DNA of 64,000 nucleotides from Tindallia californiensis (GTDB taxonomy: Bacteria; Bacillota; Clostridia; Peptostreptococcales; Tindalliaceae): NCBI RefSeq assembly GCF_900107405.1, contig NZ_FNPV01000008.1, forward strand, positions 62,001-126,000, written 5' to 3'. The notes under the pieces were generated by a model. It did no database searches, was not told the DNA's origin, and worked only from the letters and a program-made list of their open reading frames with translations. Within the stretch, counting starts at the first letter, position 1. Each line of letters opens with the position of its first letter. This document shows, in pieces, positions 7,372 through 16,136 of the stretch. The translations under genes were made by a program, and so were the position numbers.

Positions 7372-8520
7372 CTAGTTTTTCTCAGCTGTTTCTAAAAATG
7401 CTTCAATACGAAGTTTTAACTGACCTGTATCTGACTGGGAATAATCTGTTTCAATCTGTAAAAAAGGTAAATTCAGCTCTTCTTTTACAAACTCTCTGAC
7501 GAAATAGGATTCTATGTTATAAGTATGACAGGCTTGCCAGGTAAGATCAAGTACTCCGTCCACCTGGTATTCTTCCGCCATCCTTTTGATGAGATCTAAC
7601 CGTCCCTGATTGTTGTACATGCAGGAGCAGGGAGTGGATAAATATTTTTCTGCCAAAGCTTCGATAGGATCTTTGGTTTCATCTACCATAACATCCAACC
7701 CTTTATAGCCGGTACAGTTTTCTAGGGCTACTACTTTCCCGCCACTTTCTTCAATAATCTGAATCACTTTCTCTGACCCTATCCCAACAGGAACGCCTGT
7801 CAGTAAAATCCGTGGTCCTTCTACGCCGTCTGTCAGTTTAGAAAGATTGGACTCTACTTCTTCCAACAAGTCTTCCATTAAGCGAATCCCTTCTTCTTTT
7901 TCAATGTTAAATCCTTTAATCCATTGAGCTTTCATCATATCCAGCCCTGTCATCGGTGCTGGCTTCCTGGCATTGATCTGGTGGACTTTTTTCATAACTT
8001 CTCTTTCCCGGTTAGCCAGTTTGATGGCTTCTCTTAGGCTTTCATTGGTGATTTCTATCTGAAATTGATCTTCTAAATGTTCCTTAAATCGAATCATTTC
8101 CTTTTTCCACAGTTCCAGGTTTTCTTCTCCGTCAGCGCTCTGTGGTAAGTTCATAAGATGCATCGGTTTTATTTTGCCCATCAATTCATACATTTTTTTC
8201 TTTCCATCACAGGTTGTTTCCGCTAGCAAGGTATCGGCAAAGTAAAAGAACGGGCATTTGTCAGTAATAGCAAAACCATAGCTAGATTTAATCAAAGGGC
8301 ATAAATTTCTTGGTAATTCCTGTTCCGCTGCTTCGATAGGATCATTGCTGGTTCCGCATAAAGATACAGGAATGGCTCCCGCTGCCATGGCAATTTCCTG
8401 AGGTGAAAACACACAGTACATGCCTACAATTTTTTGTCCTGCTTCGCTGGCTTCTTTCACCTTTACCGAGTTTATTCCTCTTAGATCTTCAATCTTTTCC
8501 ATGGTTTGTGGTCTTTCCAT
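7372..8520 (-). CDS. Double-cubane-cluster-type anaerobic reductase (2-hydroxyacyl-CoA dehydratase HgdB/BcrC superfamily)
   Basis: A 382-residue member of the HgdB/BcrC/BadD superfamily. The cysteine pattern (NLCPLIKSSYGF, ITDKCPFFYFADTLL, ETTCDGKKKM, ENCTGYKG, TPCSCMYNN, WQACHTYNIES) fits the subgroup described as double-cubane cluster proteins, which carry an [8Fe-9S] cluster and are fed by an ATP-dependent activase. Natural substrates of that subgroup are unknown. The ATG at 8520 is preferred over TTG at 8526 because of AAGGAG spacing. It is in an operon with DUF3343 upstream and its activase downstream. The same trio of families recurs at 30253-36117 next to selenium genes, suggesting a link to selenium/molybdenum chemistry rather than to amino acid fermentation. 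Confidence 0.82.
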   Translation of the reverse strand: MERPQTMEKIEDLRGINSVKVKEASEAGQKIVGMYCVFSPQEIAMAAGAIPVSLCGTSNDPIEAAEQELPRNLCPLIKSSYGFAITDKCPFFYFADTLLAETTCDGKKKMYELMGKIKPMHLMNLPQSADGEENLELWKKEMIRFKEHLEDQFQIEITNESLREAIKLANREREVMKKVHQINARKPAPMTGLDMMKAQWIKGFNIEKEEGIRLMEDLLEEVESNLSKLTDGVEGPRILLTGVPVGIGSEKVIQIIEESGGKVVALENCTGYKGLDVMVDETKDPIEALAEKYLSTPCSCMYNNQGRLDLIKRMAEEYQVDGVLDLTWQACHTYNIESYFVREFVKEELNLPFLQIETDYSQSDTGQLKLRIEAFLETAEKN

Positions 8521-8615
8521 TTTCAATCATCTCCTTTTCTTTTTTAGAAACCAATTAATTTTTCCCTATCTTCAGCATCGCTATCTACAGGATGATGGTA
8601 AGGCTTTATCAGAAG

Positions 8616-8927
8616 CTAAAAGTCTTGACTGTTAGCTTGTTCTTTTTCCGAGAGCATAAGTTCCCAAGTCTTTTGCCTTCCTTTGAGGCCACTCGCTACA
8701 TAAACCCCTGCCCACAGAACTTTTTTTTCGGTGAACTTCTCTATCACTTTATCAACGGTTACCAGTTCCAGCTCCGTACATCGTAATGAAAGACCACAAC
8801 TAGCACTGATATCCCTAGGTGTGGGAATCATTTCCATCTTCCACTCCTGCTCTTTCGCTAGTCGCTCTGCTGCGATGGCATGATGTGTGGAATGAAATGC
8901 TACCAGCCACTCTTTTTTCAAAATCAT
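8616..8927 (-). CDS. DUF3343 protein (putative Se/S carrier-like)
   Basis: About 103 residues with the DUF3343 pattern: a short beta start (VAFHSTHHAIAAERLAKE), then MIPTPRDISASCGLSLRC, whose Cys pair is the conserved feature. The Pfam family is annotated as a putative selenium/sulfur carrier on the basis of gene neighbourhood; no biochemistry is settled. The start is uncertain: GTG 8930, ATG 8927 and a TTG six bases on are all in frame behind AAAGGG. It opens the operon containing the double-cubane reductase and activase. A shorter paralogue with SSNCGVS lies at 35878-36117 behind yedE. Confidence 0.75.
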   Translation of the reverse strand: MILKKEWLVAFHSTHHAIAAERLAKEQEWKMEMIPTPRDISASCGLSLRCTELELVTVDKVIEKFTEKKVLWAGVYVASGLKGRQKTWELMLSEKEQANSQDF

Positions 8928-8943
8928 CACCCTTTCTTTCGCT

Positions 8944-8981
8944 ATAAAAAAAACTGTCGAAAGTGTTCACCACCCGACAGT
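8944..8981 (-). terminator. Intrinsic terminator downstream of tadA
   Basis: On the minus strand ACTGTCG pairs with CGACAGT around a 15-base loop and is followed by TTTTTTTT. It lies after tadA and immediately before the DUF3343 gene, so it separates the two transcription units, or could attenuate read-through into the second. Confidence 0.7.
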
Positions 8982-9094
8982 CATTCTATCATTATTAAAA
9001 TCTCCAGTATAATAGATATTCTTTATCTATTTTTGATTTCCCATTCATTTCTTTTATCCAATAACTAACATTGCTAAGCATTTTTAGGAAATCT

Positions 9095-9604
9095 TTAGGC
9101 ATTCTTTTGATTGATAATGGCTGTTTCCTTCTGCATCCGTCTTTTTTCTCGAAGCTCTTGAAAAAAAGCTTTCATCGCTTCGCTGCAAGCCTCTTCTAAA
9201 ACTCCTGTTGTCAGTTGAACCTGATGATTAAATCGATGATCCTGTAAAATATTCATCAAAGAACCGGCGGCACCGGCCTTCGGATCCATAGCACCAATCA
9301 CTACCTTATCAATGCGACTTTGCAAAATTGCTCCAGCACACATTGGACAAGGTTCAATCGTTACATATAGGGTAGTATCTGTCAGCCGCCATCCACCAAC
9401 TTTTTGGCAAGCTTTCTGGATCGCAATCAGTTCTGCATGAGCCGTTGCATCCTTGCCTGTTTCTCTCTGGTTATGAGCACTGGCAATTACTACTCCTTTC
9501 CTGACAATGACAGCACCTATCGGTACTTCTCCTATTGCGGCTGCTTTTTTCGCCTCCCGAAGAGCTAACTGCATATATATTTCATCTGTCGTTTGATGCG
9601 TCAT
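9095..9604 (-). CDS. tadA: tRNA-specific adenosine deaminase
   Basis: A 169-residue cytidine-deaminase-fold enzyme that converts adenosine 34 to inosine in tRNA-Arg(ACG). The zinc site is HAE (His and the proton-shuttling Glu, about residues 56-58) plus PCPMC (about 86-90). VPIGAVIV near the N-terminus and the Arg/Lys-rich C-terminal helix are typical of TadA. Despite the purine setting of the window, this is the housekeeping tRNA enzyme and not a nucleobase deaminase. A terminator follows at 8944-8981. Confidence 0.93.
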   Translation of the reverse strand: MTHQTTDEIYMQLALREAKKAAAIGEVPIGAVIVRKGVVIASAHNQRETGKDATAHAELIAIQKACQKVGGWRLTDTTLYVTIEPCPMCAGAILQSRIDKVVIGAMDPKAGAAGSLMNILQDHRFNHQVQLTTGVLEEACSEAMKAFFQELREKRRMQKETAIINQKNA

Positions 9605-9647
9605 TGTGATTCCCCTTTTATTTTTTCTTTTAGCCGCCTTTTTGAGG

Positions 9648-10397
9648 CTATTTTTTTCTGTGTTTCCGCTGATACCAGTTATACAGATGTGGTGCCAGCG
9701 CCATTATCAATAGGGCGCCATAGACCAACAAGGTTTGTGGTGACAAGTAGTCATCTAAGTTTTCCCCCAGGTAGGTGTATAAAATGCCTTTTGGCAGCAT
9801 CCCCAAAAACGTACCTGTCATAAACCTCTTGTATTTTACCCGCGTTAGGCCAGATGCCACACTAATAGAATCAAAAGGCATCCCCGGCGTGACCCGTATG
9901 GAAAAAATTTTAGGTACCAAATCTTTTTCCGTTATTCGATAAAGCATTTCAATATGTTTTTGCTGAACCATCCGCCGAAACAGTCGATGAAACCGGCTGG
10001 CGCAAAAGTAAATAATGCTGGTTGATCCAATCATTCCCAACAAAGCCCAAAAACTGCCTTCCAAGGTTCCAAAAGCCAATCCACCCGTTACAAAGAAAAA
10101 AGAAACCGGAATGAAAAGTAGTGGTCGAAAGATTCCTAGCACAAGAAAGACAAGCCTCCCCCATAACCCATAGGTTAGCACCAGTTCTTGTATTTCTTCC
10201 ACATCAAAACCTAAAAGCCAGGCTCTCCGACTTTCTGTCATTGTAATAAATAAAATCATCATACCAAGGAATGTGATGATCAGCAAATACTTTTTTATTT
10301 TCAAACCGGACAGCTCCTTTCCGGTGTAGTCTATGGGTTTTTCAAGAGATTCTATAAAACTTCGGATTGTGATTGAATCGTTATTCTGTTTATTCAC
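9648..10397 (-). CDS. TVP38/TMEM64 family (VTT domain) membrane protein
   Basis: A 249-residue integral membrane protein with about five or six hydrophobic segments and the VTT-domain features FRPLLFIPVSFFFVTGGLAFG and RVTPGMPFDSISVASGL. VTT proteins are related to DedA and are implicated in membrane lipid handling or transport; the substrate is not known. Start is a GTG with a weak site (CTGGAA). It is transcribed with tadA on the same strand, 43 bases apart, but a functional link is not obvious. Confidence 0.75.
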   Translation of the reverse strand: MNKQNNDSITIRSFIESLEKPIDYTGKELSGLKIKKYLLIITFLGMMILFITMTESRRAWLLGFDVEEIQELVLTYGLWGRLVFLVLGIFRPLLFIPVSFFFVTGGLAFGTLEGSFWALLGMIGSTSIIYFCASRFHRLFRRMVQQKHIEMLYRITEKDLVPKIFSIRVTPGMPFDSISVASGLTRVKYKRFMTGTFLGMLPKGILYTYLGENLDDYLSPQTLLVYGALLIMALAPHLYNWYQRKHRKK

Positions 10398-10579
10398 TTA
10401 TTCCAGCAGGCATAAACAGGATTCTTATCAAAAGCAAGTCGACATAATTTCAAAAAAGTGAGAATAAAGGCGGATTTTTCGCTTCTCTTTAATATTTTAT
10501 GTGCATTCTAATTGTCAACATGTTAAAATAAATGTGTTAACTTACTTTACCGTACTATTCTTGGAGGGATCTGTTAATT

Positions 10580-11611
10580 ATGAAAAAAGGCTGTTTTGCT
10601 GTTTTTTTGCTTGTATTGCTTCTTTTCGGAGGTGCTCTGATTGGTGGTATCTTTTTAGCTCCTTCATTACTGGCCGAAACCACTCATGATGAAAGTGTTA
10701 TCTTAATCATAGAAGAAGGCGACAGCCTTCATCGGGTATCAGAAATATTAAAAGACGAAGGGGTTATCCGAAGTGCCAGGTGGTTTCGCCGAGAAGGTCA
10801 GGCCGCTGGTGTTGACCGGAATATCCGACCCGGTGAATACGAAATTATACCTGAAAGCCAGTTTGAAGACATCTTCACTTTGATTCAGACCGGACAACAA
10901 CGGGAACAAATTCGCATTACTTTCCCAGAAGGATATACTCTTTATCAGATGGGCGGACGACTAGAAGAACACGGAATAGCTTCTCAAGAAGCTTTTTTAG
11001 AAGCAACGAATGCCTATTTCCAAGACCAGGATTTTTCTTTCGATACAGCACCGCTTTATTTTCCAATGGAAGGCTATTTATTTCCCGACACTTATTTTTT
11101 TGAAACCGACACCACTGCCAGTCAGGTAGTTTCGGTTATGGCTCGACAGATGGAAAAAGTGCTGGAAGACTACAGGGATTTGGCAAAAGAAAATAATCTT
11201 ACCCTCCATGAATTACTTACCATTGCTTCTTTAATTGAAAAAGAAGCTTTTGGAGACCATGAGCGAGATACTATTGCTGGTGTCATCTACAACCGATTAG
11301 AAATTGATATGTTGTTGCAATTTTGCTCTTCCGTCCTTTATGGCTTAGATGATGGTCAAGAATTGGCCACTCGTTTGCTTTATCGGGATTTAGAGGTCAT
11401 GCATCCTTTCAATACCTATCAGTATAAAGGCTTGCCACCAGGGCCCATTGCCAATCCGGGCAGAGCTTCTATCCAGGCAGCTTTAAATCCGGAAAGTCAT
11501 GATTATCTTTACTTTGTTGTGGGGAATGGCGGTCATAATTTCAGCCGTGATTATCAGGATCATACGCAAAATGTTGAGGCTTATCGAAGCCAGCGAACCC
11601 TAGAACAGTAA
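10580..11611 (+). CDS. mltG: Endolytic peptidoglycan transglycosylase MltG (YceG-like)
   Basis: A 343-residue single-pass membrane protein: N-terminal membrane anchor (residues 5-30), a LysM-like region (IIEEGDSLHRVSEILK), then the YceG catalytic domain. The catalytic Glu is in SLIEKEAFGD (about residue 218), and VIYNRLE and YKGLPPGPIANPG are hallmark motifs. MltG cleaves nascent glycan strands and sets their length. GGAGGG precedes the ATG at 10580. A longer-looking alternative frame overlapping the start (10501-10689) is only a shadow. Confidence 0.92.
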   Translation: MKKGCFAVFLLVLLLFGGALIGGIFLAPSLLAETTHDESVILIIEEGDSLHRVSEILKDEGVIRSARWFRREGQAAGVDRNIRPGEYEIIPESQFEDIFTLIQTGQQREQIRITFPEGYTLYQMGGRLEEHGIASQEAFLEATNAYFQDQDFSFDTAPLYFPMEGYLFPDTYFFETDTTASQVVSVMARQMEKVLEDYRDLAKENNLTLHELLTIASLIEKEAFGDHERDTIAGVIYNRLEIDMLLQFCSSVLYGLDDGQELATRLLYRDLEVMHPFNTYQYKGLPPGPIANPGRASIQAALNPESHDYLYFVVGNGGHNFSRDYQDHTQNVEAYRSQRTLEQ

Positions 11612-11771
11612 TGACAACTCATAAAGATAAACCGTAAGGATCAGGAAGTAAAAAAGAAGCCTTACACATTATTTTTTTTAAGACAAAAAACTTTTTATAT
11701 TCTGTCTCGTAGAGAGACATGTATATAGCAGTAAAAATAGCAGTAAAAAAAAGAAAAGGAGTGTTTATTGC

Positions 11772-12992
11772 ATGAAGAAAACCCTACTCATCTTGTCGCT
11801 GGTAGCGATGATGCTGGTAACTATGATTCCTGTATCAGCTGAAACAACTCCAGGGCAGGACTACTGGAATGAAATGAAGAAACTTTACGAGGAATGGCAG
11901 GCCATGGAAAGTGAAGCGGTTCTCCAATTAGAACTGAACTTTCCTGGTGAGATGGAACAAACTTTTTCCATCCATGTAACTAGCCAGTCTGACATGGATG
12001 AATTTGACAGTTATCTGCTAATCGAAGTAACGTCAGATGATCTTGAGATGGAAATTCCTACTATTGAAATGTACACCGAAGGTACTAACTTCTACCTGAA
12101 TCAGGAGTTTGTTTTATTCTTAGCGGAATTGGCTGAGATGTCAGAAGAAGTTGCTTTTGAAGAAGATTTCATCCTTATCGAAAACAGTCAAACAGACCTG
12201 CAGCTGGATTCCAGCTTTTTGGTGCAGATTCTGGAAGTTCTCGAAACCATGGAATTTGATTTTGATCTGAACATGACCCTTGAAGATGATGCGTATCACC
12301 TGGAACTGGATGCTGACGATATCATCGATCTGTTGGACGCTTATCTGATGTTTGTCATCACTAATATGGATGAATTATCCACGTTAATGGGAATGCCACA
12401 GGAAGAAGTGGAACTGACAGAAGAAGAGTTAAAAGAAGTACTGGCAATGTACGAAATGTTTGTACGACCAATGTTGAAAGAAGCAAAAGACTATATCGCA
12501 GGGAGTACGTATAAGCAAATCACTACTTTTGAGGAAGATTCTTACCAGGAAGTAGCTACTTTTCATCTTAAAACACCAGAAGGTGAAATGAAGTTATCAA
12601 TGGATACAACCGCTACTCGATTAGATAAAGCTGATTTCCAACTTCCAACCTCTTTTAAGGTTGTTACGGAAGATGATATTGCCATGATGATGCTAGGCGG
12701 TATAGAGCATGAAGTAACTAGCGAAGTAGTCGTTGTGGCTGTTTTTGAAGTAGATACGGATATGGTTTACCAGTTTGATGAGTATGATTTCTCTGAACAA
12801 GAAGCTAACATCACCATTTCTACGGATGGACGTTCTTATATTCCAACAGATCTTGCTGCAGAATTATTTGATTTAGAGCCAACTCCTGCCGAAGAAGTAA
12901 TGACCATTAAATCGCTGGAAGATTATGGTTATACTGTGGACTGGGACGAAGCTTCCAGAAGCATTATTGTATCTTTGGAAACTATTTATTAA
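11772..12992 (+). CDS. Secreted protein with C-terminal stalk-like (copper amine oxidase N-terminal-type) domain
   Basis: A 406-residue exported protein with a clear Sec signal peptide ending PVSAETTP (about residues 1-24). The mature part is very acidic and has a large N-terminal region I do not recognise (somewhat like DUF6612-type lipoprotein domains). The C-terminal 60 residues (STDGRSYIPTDLAAELF ... YTVDWDEASRSIIVSL) have the pattern of the stalk domain common in clostridial surface proteins. There is no lipobox or sortase motif, so it is either released or held non-covalently. AAAAGGAG lies upstream of the start. A strong terminator follows. Confidence 0.65.
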   Translation: MKKTLLILSLVAMMLVTMIPVSAETTPGQDYWNEMKKLYEEWQAMESEAVLQLELNFPGEMEQTFSIHVTSQSDMDEFDSYLLIEVTSDDLEMEIPTIEMYTEGTNFYLNQEFVLFLAELAEMSEEVAFEEDFILIENSQTDLQLDSSFLVQILEVLETMEFDFDLNMTLEDDAYHLELDADDIIDLLDAYLMFVITNMDELSTLMGMPQEEVELTEEELKEVLAMYEMFVRPMLKEAKDYIAGSTYKQITTFEEDSYQEVATFHLKTPEGEMKLSMDTTATRLDKADFQLPTSFKVVTEDDIAMMMLGGIEHEVTSEVVVVAVFEVDTDMVYQFDEYDFSEQEANITISTDGRSYIPTDLAAELFDLEPTPAEEVMTIKSLEDYGYTVDWDEASRSIIVSLETIY

Positions 12993-13017
12993 AAAACCTT
13001 TATCATCATTATGAAAT

Positions 13018-13060
13018 GTCGAAGAGCCATTCCTGCCAACAGGAATGGCTCTTCTTTTGC
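13018..13060 (+). terminator. Intrinsic terminator
   Basis: GAAGAGCCATTCCTG pairs with AGGAATGGCTCTTC (loop CCAAC) and is followed by TTTTGCC. It ends the secreted-protein gene on the plus strand and lies tail to tail with the surface-protein gene on the other strand. Confidence 0.8.
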
Positions 13061-13083
13061 CTATAACCAGATAAAAGGATTGG

Positions 13084-14199
13084 CTATTTTTTCTTTTTTG
13101 ACGTTACCAGGAGACCACCGGCGCCCATTAGGCTCATTGCCAACATCATCCCCATATTAACCGCACTTCCACCATCGGTTTGTGGTAATGCTACAGGTGC
13201 TGGTGCTGCCTCCTCCTGAACAACTGGCGTTGGTTCCGGAGCTGGTGCTGGTGTAGGCTCTGGAGCTGGTGCCGGTTCCGGAGCCGGAGTTGGTGCCGGA
13301 GCTGCATCGGCTACGGCTACCGGTGCAGAAAACAGTCCAAAAAGGCTAAAATCTTCTACTTCTGCCCAAACTTGCCCATTAACTAAACGTGAAGGTAATT
13401 GATCCCATTGACCAGTGCCTTCATTAAATCGATATAATGCCAACGTTTCCATATCAACGTCTTCGTCAACTTCCGGTAGGTCCAACTTAATCGTTGCCTG
13501 TACACCGGCTAACTCTTCGCTACGCTCAATCTTTAAGAACGCACCTAGGCTGTTAAGATTTTCTGGAATCTCTTCCTCTGTATCCGCCATACGGTCTAAC
13601 TGAACGCTACCCACGCCTCCATCTGGAAGCACTAATTCCAATTCAACGCCTACATTTCTAAAGTCCACAGTAGACGGAATCCCAGGCTCCAGTTCAACAG
13701 CTCTTTCATTGGCTGCTAATTCAACTACTGGTTCCGGCTCTGGCTCCGGTTCTGGTTCTGGAGCCGGTTCTGGTTCCGGTTCCGGCTCTGGATCGATTTC
13801 CGGAAGGGCTTCAATATAAAAAGTGCCACTATCCATCGCTTCTCCATCAATAACCAAGGTTAAATCATATTCGCCAGATTCCCATCCTCTTGTGTTAATA
13901 AGAAGTTCATCAGCATACTCAATGTTTCCATTTCGGGATATCATTTCTGTTCTTAACGTTTCTACTCGTTGGCCGTCCAACTCGTAGTAAACTTCTAATG
14001 CACTGGTCAATCCATCCGGTATATCCGCATCATAACTAATTGTAAAATCCGCGGTTCCGTTATCATAGACACCTTGAAGCTGAACCAGTAATAAGTAGTC
14101 CTTTACACTTGAAGCAAATACAGATGGCCCCATCACCATGCTTAGCATTACCAAAAGGGCTAATGTCAACACAAAAATTCTCTTTGCTCTTTTTTTCAT
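13084..14199 (-). CDS. Sortase-type cell-wall surface protein with proline/glutamate-rich spacers (LPQTD motif)
   Basis: A 371-residue protein with a signal peptide (about 1-29), an N-terminal beta-rich region, a first Pro-Glu repeat spacer (about 135-160), a central domain resembling the ZU5/DUF-type surface modules, a second Ala-Pro-Thr spacer (about 298-325), then LPQTD, a hydrophobic segment and a KKKK tail. This is the architecture of a sortase substrate, except that the fifth residue of the usual LPXTG motif is Asp with GG following. It is the last gene of a nine-gene minus-strand cluster that begins with a sortase (22995-23648), which is the natural candidate to anchor it. Confidence 0.72.
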   Translation of the reverse strand: MKKRAKRIFVLTLALLVMLSMVMGPSVFASSVKDYLLLVQLQGVYDNGTADFTISYDADIPDGLTSALEVYYELDGQRVETLRTEMISRNGNIEYADELLINTRGWESGEYDLTLVIDGEAMDSGTFYIEALPEIDPEPEPEPEPAPEPEPEPEPEPVVELAANERAVELEPGIPSTVDFRNVGVELELVLPDGGVGSVQLDRMADTEEEIPENLNSLGAFLKIERSEELAGVQATIKLDLPEVDEDVDMETLALYRFNEGTGQWDQLPSRLVNGQVWAEVEDFSLFGLFSAPVAVADAAPAPTPAPEPAPAPEPTPAPAPEPTPVVQEEAAPAPVALPQTDGGSAVNMGMMLAMSLMGAGGLLVTSKKKK

Positions 14200-14292
14200 C
14201 TTGCTGCCTCCTTTTTCATTGGTATCATTCGCTTCTCTTTCGCTTCATGTTATCAACCTGAAGCATCACTCCTTTCTCATTGGCCAACATCT

Positions 14293-16059
14293 TTACTCCT
14301 GAAATTCATTATTGACCCACTGCCCTTCTCTTGTCTGGCCATTTGCATAGGTTAAAACGCCATGTCCATGCTGAAATCCATCCCGCCACTCTCCATTGTA
14401 GCTATCTCCATTGGCCCAGGTGTAAATCCCCTGACCATGACGCATATCATCTTTATATTCACCAGTATACTCGGCTCCATTGGGCCATACTTCCGTCCCT
14501 CGACCATTTCTCCGATTGTTGATCCATTCCCCTGCATAACGCACATTGTTCGCTGAAACATATACTCCATAACCTTCACGATTCCCATAAGCCCATTCGC
14601 CATCGTAGACATCACCGTCAGCACCGTTCAGCACTCCCTGCCCATGGGGCAGTCCATTATGCCACTCACCTTCATAAACTTCGCCGTCCGGACCTTCCCA
14701 GACTCCAAATCCCTCCGGTAAATCATTATGGTGCTCACCGGTATAGGTGCCATTCTGATATTCAAAGCTTCCTTCTGACAATTGATCCGGAATGGCGTCC
14801 GGTGTCTGATCCTCTTCCACTAAATCCGGGTCCAAGTTATCAGCTAATGCCTCTCCGGTTTCTACTGTCGTCTCCGAGTCATTGGCAACGGCAGTTCCGC
14901 CGTCATCGCCATCTCTACTCATAACAAAGCCAACAACGATAAGCAGCACAGCGACAGCACCAGCCACTGCCAGGTAAATCGGTTTAACCGGAGAGGCCTT
15001 GGCCTTCCCTGAGAATACTTCTCCGGTAGGTGGCGGCATCGGTGCCGAAGCCCCTGAAGTTTTTACAGGCTTTTCTGGTTCGTAAGATACCGGCCTATCT
15101 GATAGAAGCGCCTGCTGAAATTCTTCCACAGACTGAAAGCGGTCTGATGCTCTTACGGCCATGGCTTTTAAAATAGCACTTTCCTGAGCAGGCGTTATTT
15201 CCACTCCCAAATGTGAAGGAGGTGCCAAGGTATCCTCTTCCAACCGATCCAAGGACTCCGGTGGCATCTGAGCGCAAAGCACCCGATAAATCATGGCTCC
15301 TACCGCATAAATATCTGTCCAGGGGCCTTGAATACCTTTGCTCCGATACTGTTCCTCCGGGGTATATCCGGGCTTTAGAACAATGGATAAGCTTCTGCCC
15401 TTTTCCCCGATCGCCTGCCTGGCAGCCCCGAAATCAATCAGAATAACTTGCCCCTTACTCGTAATAAAAACATTATCCGGACTGATATCCCGGTGCAAAA
15501 TACCAACCTGATGAACTTCTTTGAGTGCATCTAATACTGGCATCACAATTCCTATGGTTTTATCGACAGGTAATCGGTTATCGTTACTCTGAACATACTC
15601 TTTCAGGGTAATGCCTTCGATATAACTCATGACAATATACGCAGTGCCATTAGCTCTGAAAAAATCCCGGACAGAAACAATGTTGGGATGACCCTCGAAC
15701 TGGGCCAAGGTTTGTGCTTCTAGTAGAAATTTTTCCAGCCCATACTCATATTGGTCACTCAGTCCCATCGTATATACCGAAACCTGACTATCCCCCAACG
15801 CCCGACTGGCAAGATCCTGGGGCATATATTCCTTGACAGCTAATTTTAGTTTCAGGTTAATATCCCATCCCAGATAGGTGACACCAAATCCGCCTTGACC
15901 CAAGGCCTTTCCAATCAGGTATTTATCATTCAGCATGGTTCCCGGCTGCAGATGCATATGGGACTCATTGCCAGTTCCATGAATCCATCCACATACAGGA
16001 CAGGTATCTTCCTCTGTTCGTTTCGCCATACAGCCCAGGCATACTTCATCGGCTGACAT
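14293..16059 (-). CDS. Membrane Ser/Thr protein kinase with zinc ribbon and extracytoplasmic MORN repeats
   Basis: About 588 residues. A zinc-ribbon-like CLGC...CPVC opens the protein (residues 7-24), followed by a Hanks-type kinase domain: GQGGFGVTYLG (P-loop), VKEYMP (Lys), HRDISPDNV (catalytic loop), DFGAAR (Mg-binding) and a PEEQY activation segment. A single transmembrane segment (about 357-378) is followed by an acidic spacer and at least six MORN repeats (patterns such as YTGEYKDDMRHGQGIYTW), expected outside the cell. This start uses GAAGGTGATG; an ATG six bases upstream is possible. Bacterial kinases usually carry PASTA or other sensor domains, so the MORN sensor is unusual. It belongs to the FHA/PP2C island. 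Confidence 0.82.
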   Translation of the reverse strand: MSADEVCLGCMAKRTEEDTCPVCGWIHGTGNESHMHLQPGTMLNDKYLIGKALGQGGFGVTYLGWDINLKLKLAVKEYMPQDLASRALGDSQVSVYTMGLSDQYEYGLEKFLLEAQTLAQFEGHPNIVSVRDFFRANGTAYIVMSYIEGITLKEYVQSNDNRLPVDKTIGIVMPVLDALKEVHQVGILHRDISPDNVFITSKGQVILIDFGAARQAIGEKGRSLSIVLKPGYTPEEQYRSKGIQGPWTDIYAVGAMIYRVLCAQMPPESLDRLEEDTLAPPSHLGVEITPAQESAILKAMAVRASDRFQSVEEFQQALLSDRPVSYEPEKPVKTSGASAPMPPPTGEVFSGKAKASPVKPIYLAVAGAVAVLLIVVGFVMSRDGDDGGTAVANDSETTVETGEALADNLDPDLVEEDQTPDAIPDQLSEGSFEYQNGTYTGEHHNDLPEGFGVWEGPDGEVYEGEWHNGLPHGQGVLNGADGDVYDGEWAYGNREGYGVYVSANNVRYAGEWINNRRNGRGTEVWPNGAEYTGEYKDDMRHGQGIYTWANGDSYNGEWRDGFQHGHGVLTYANGQTREGQWVNNEFQE

Positions 16060-16136
16060 TGACATCACCTTCCTATCTTCACATGTCGTTTCTTATTACT
16101 TCTTATCCTTTTCAAGAGTGGGTCATCTTCCATTTT

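Noticed and set aside
9095-9604. Guanine or cytosine nucleobase deaminase as part of the purine pathway
   Set aside because: Motifs and length match the tRNA adenosine deaminase TadA, and the gene is far from the purine island.
10501-10689. A 62-codon plus-strand frame overlapping the start of mltG
   Set aside because: Out-of-frame with mltG, no ribosome-binding site of its own, cysteine-rich shadow composition.
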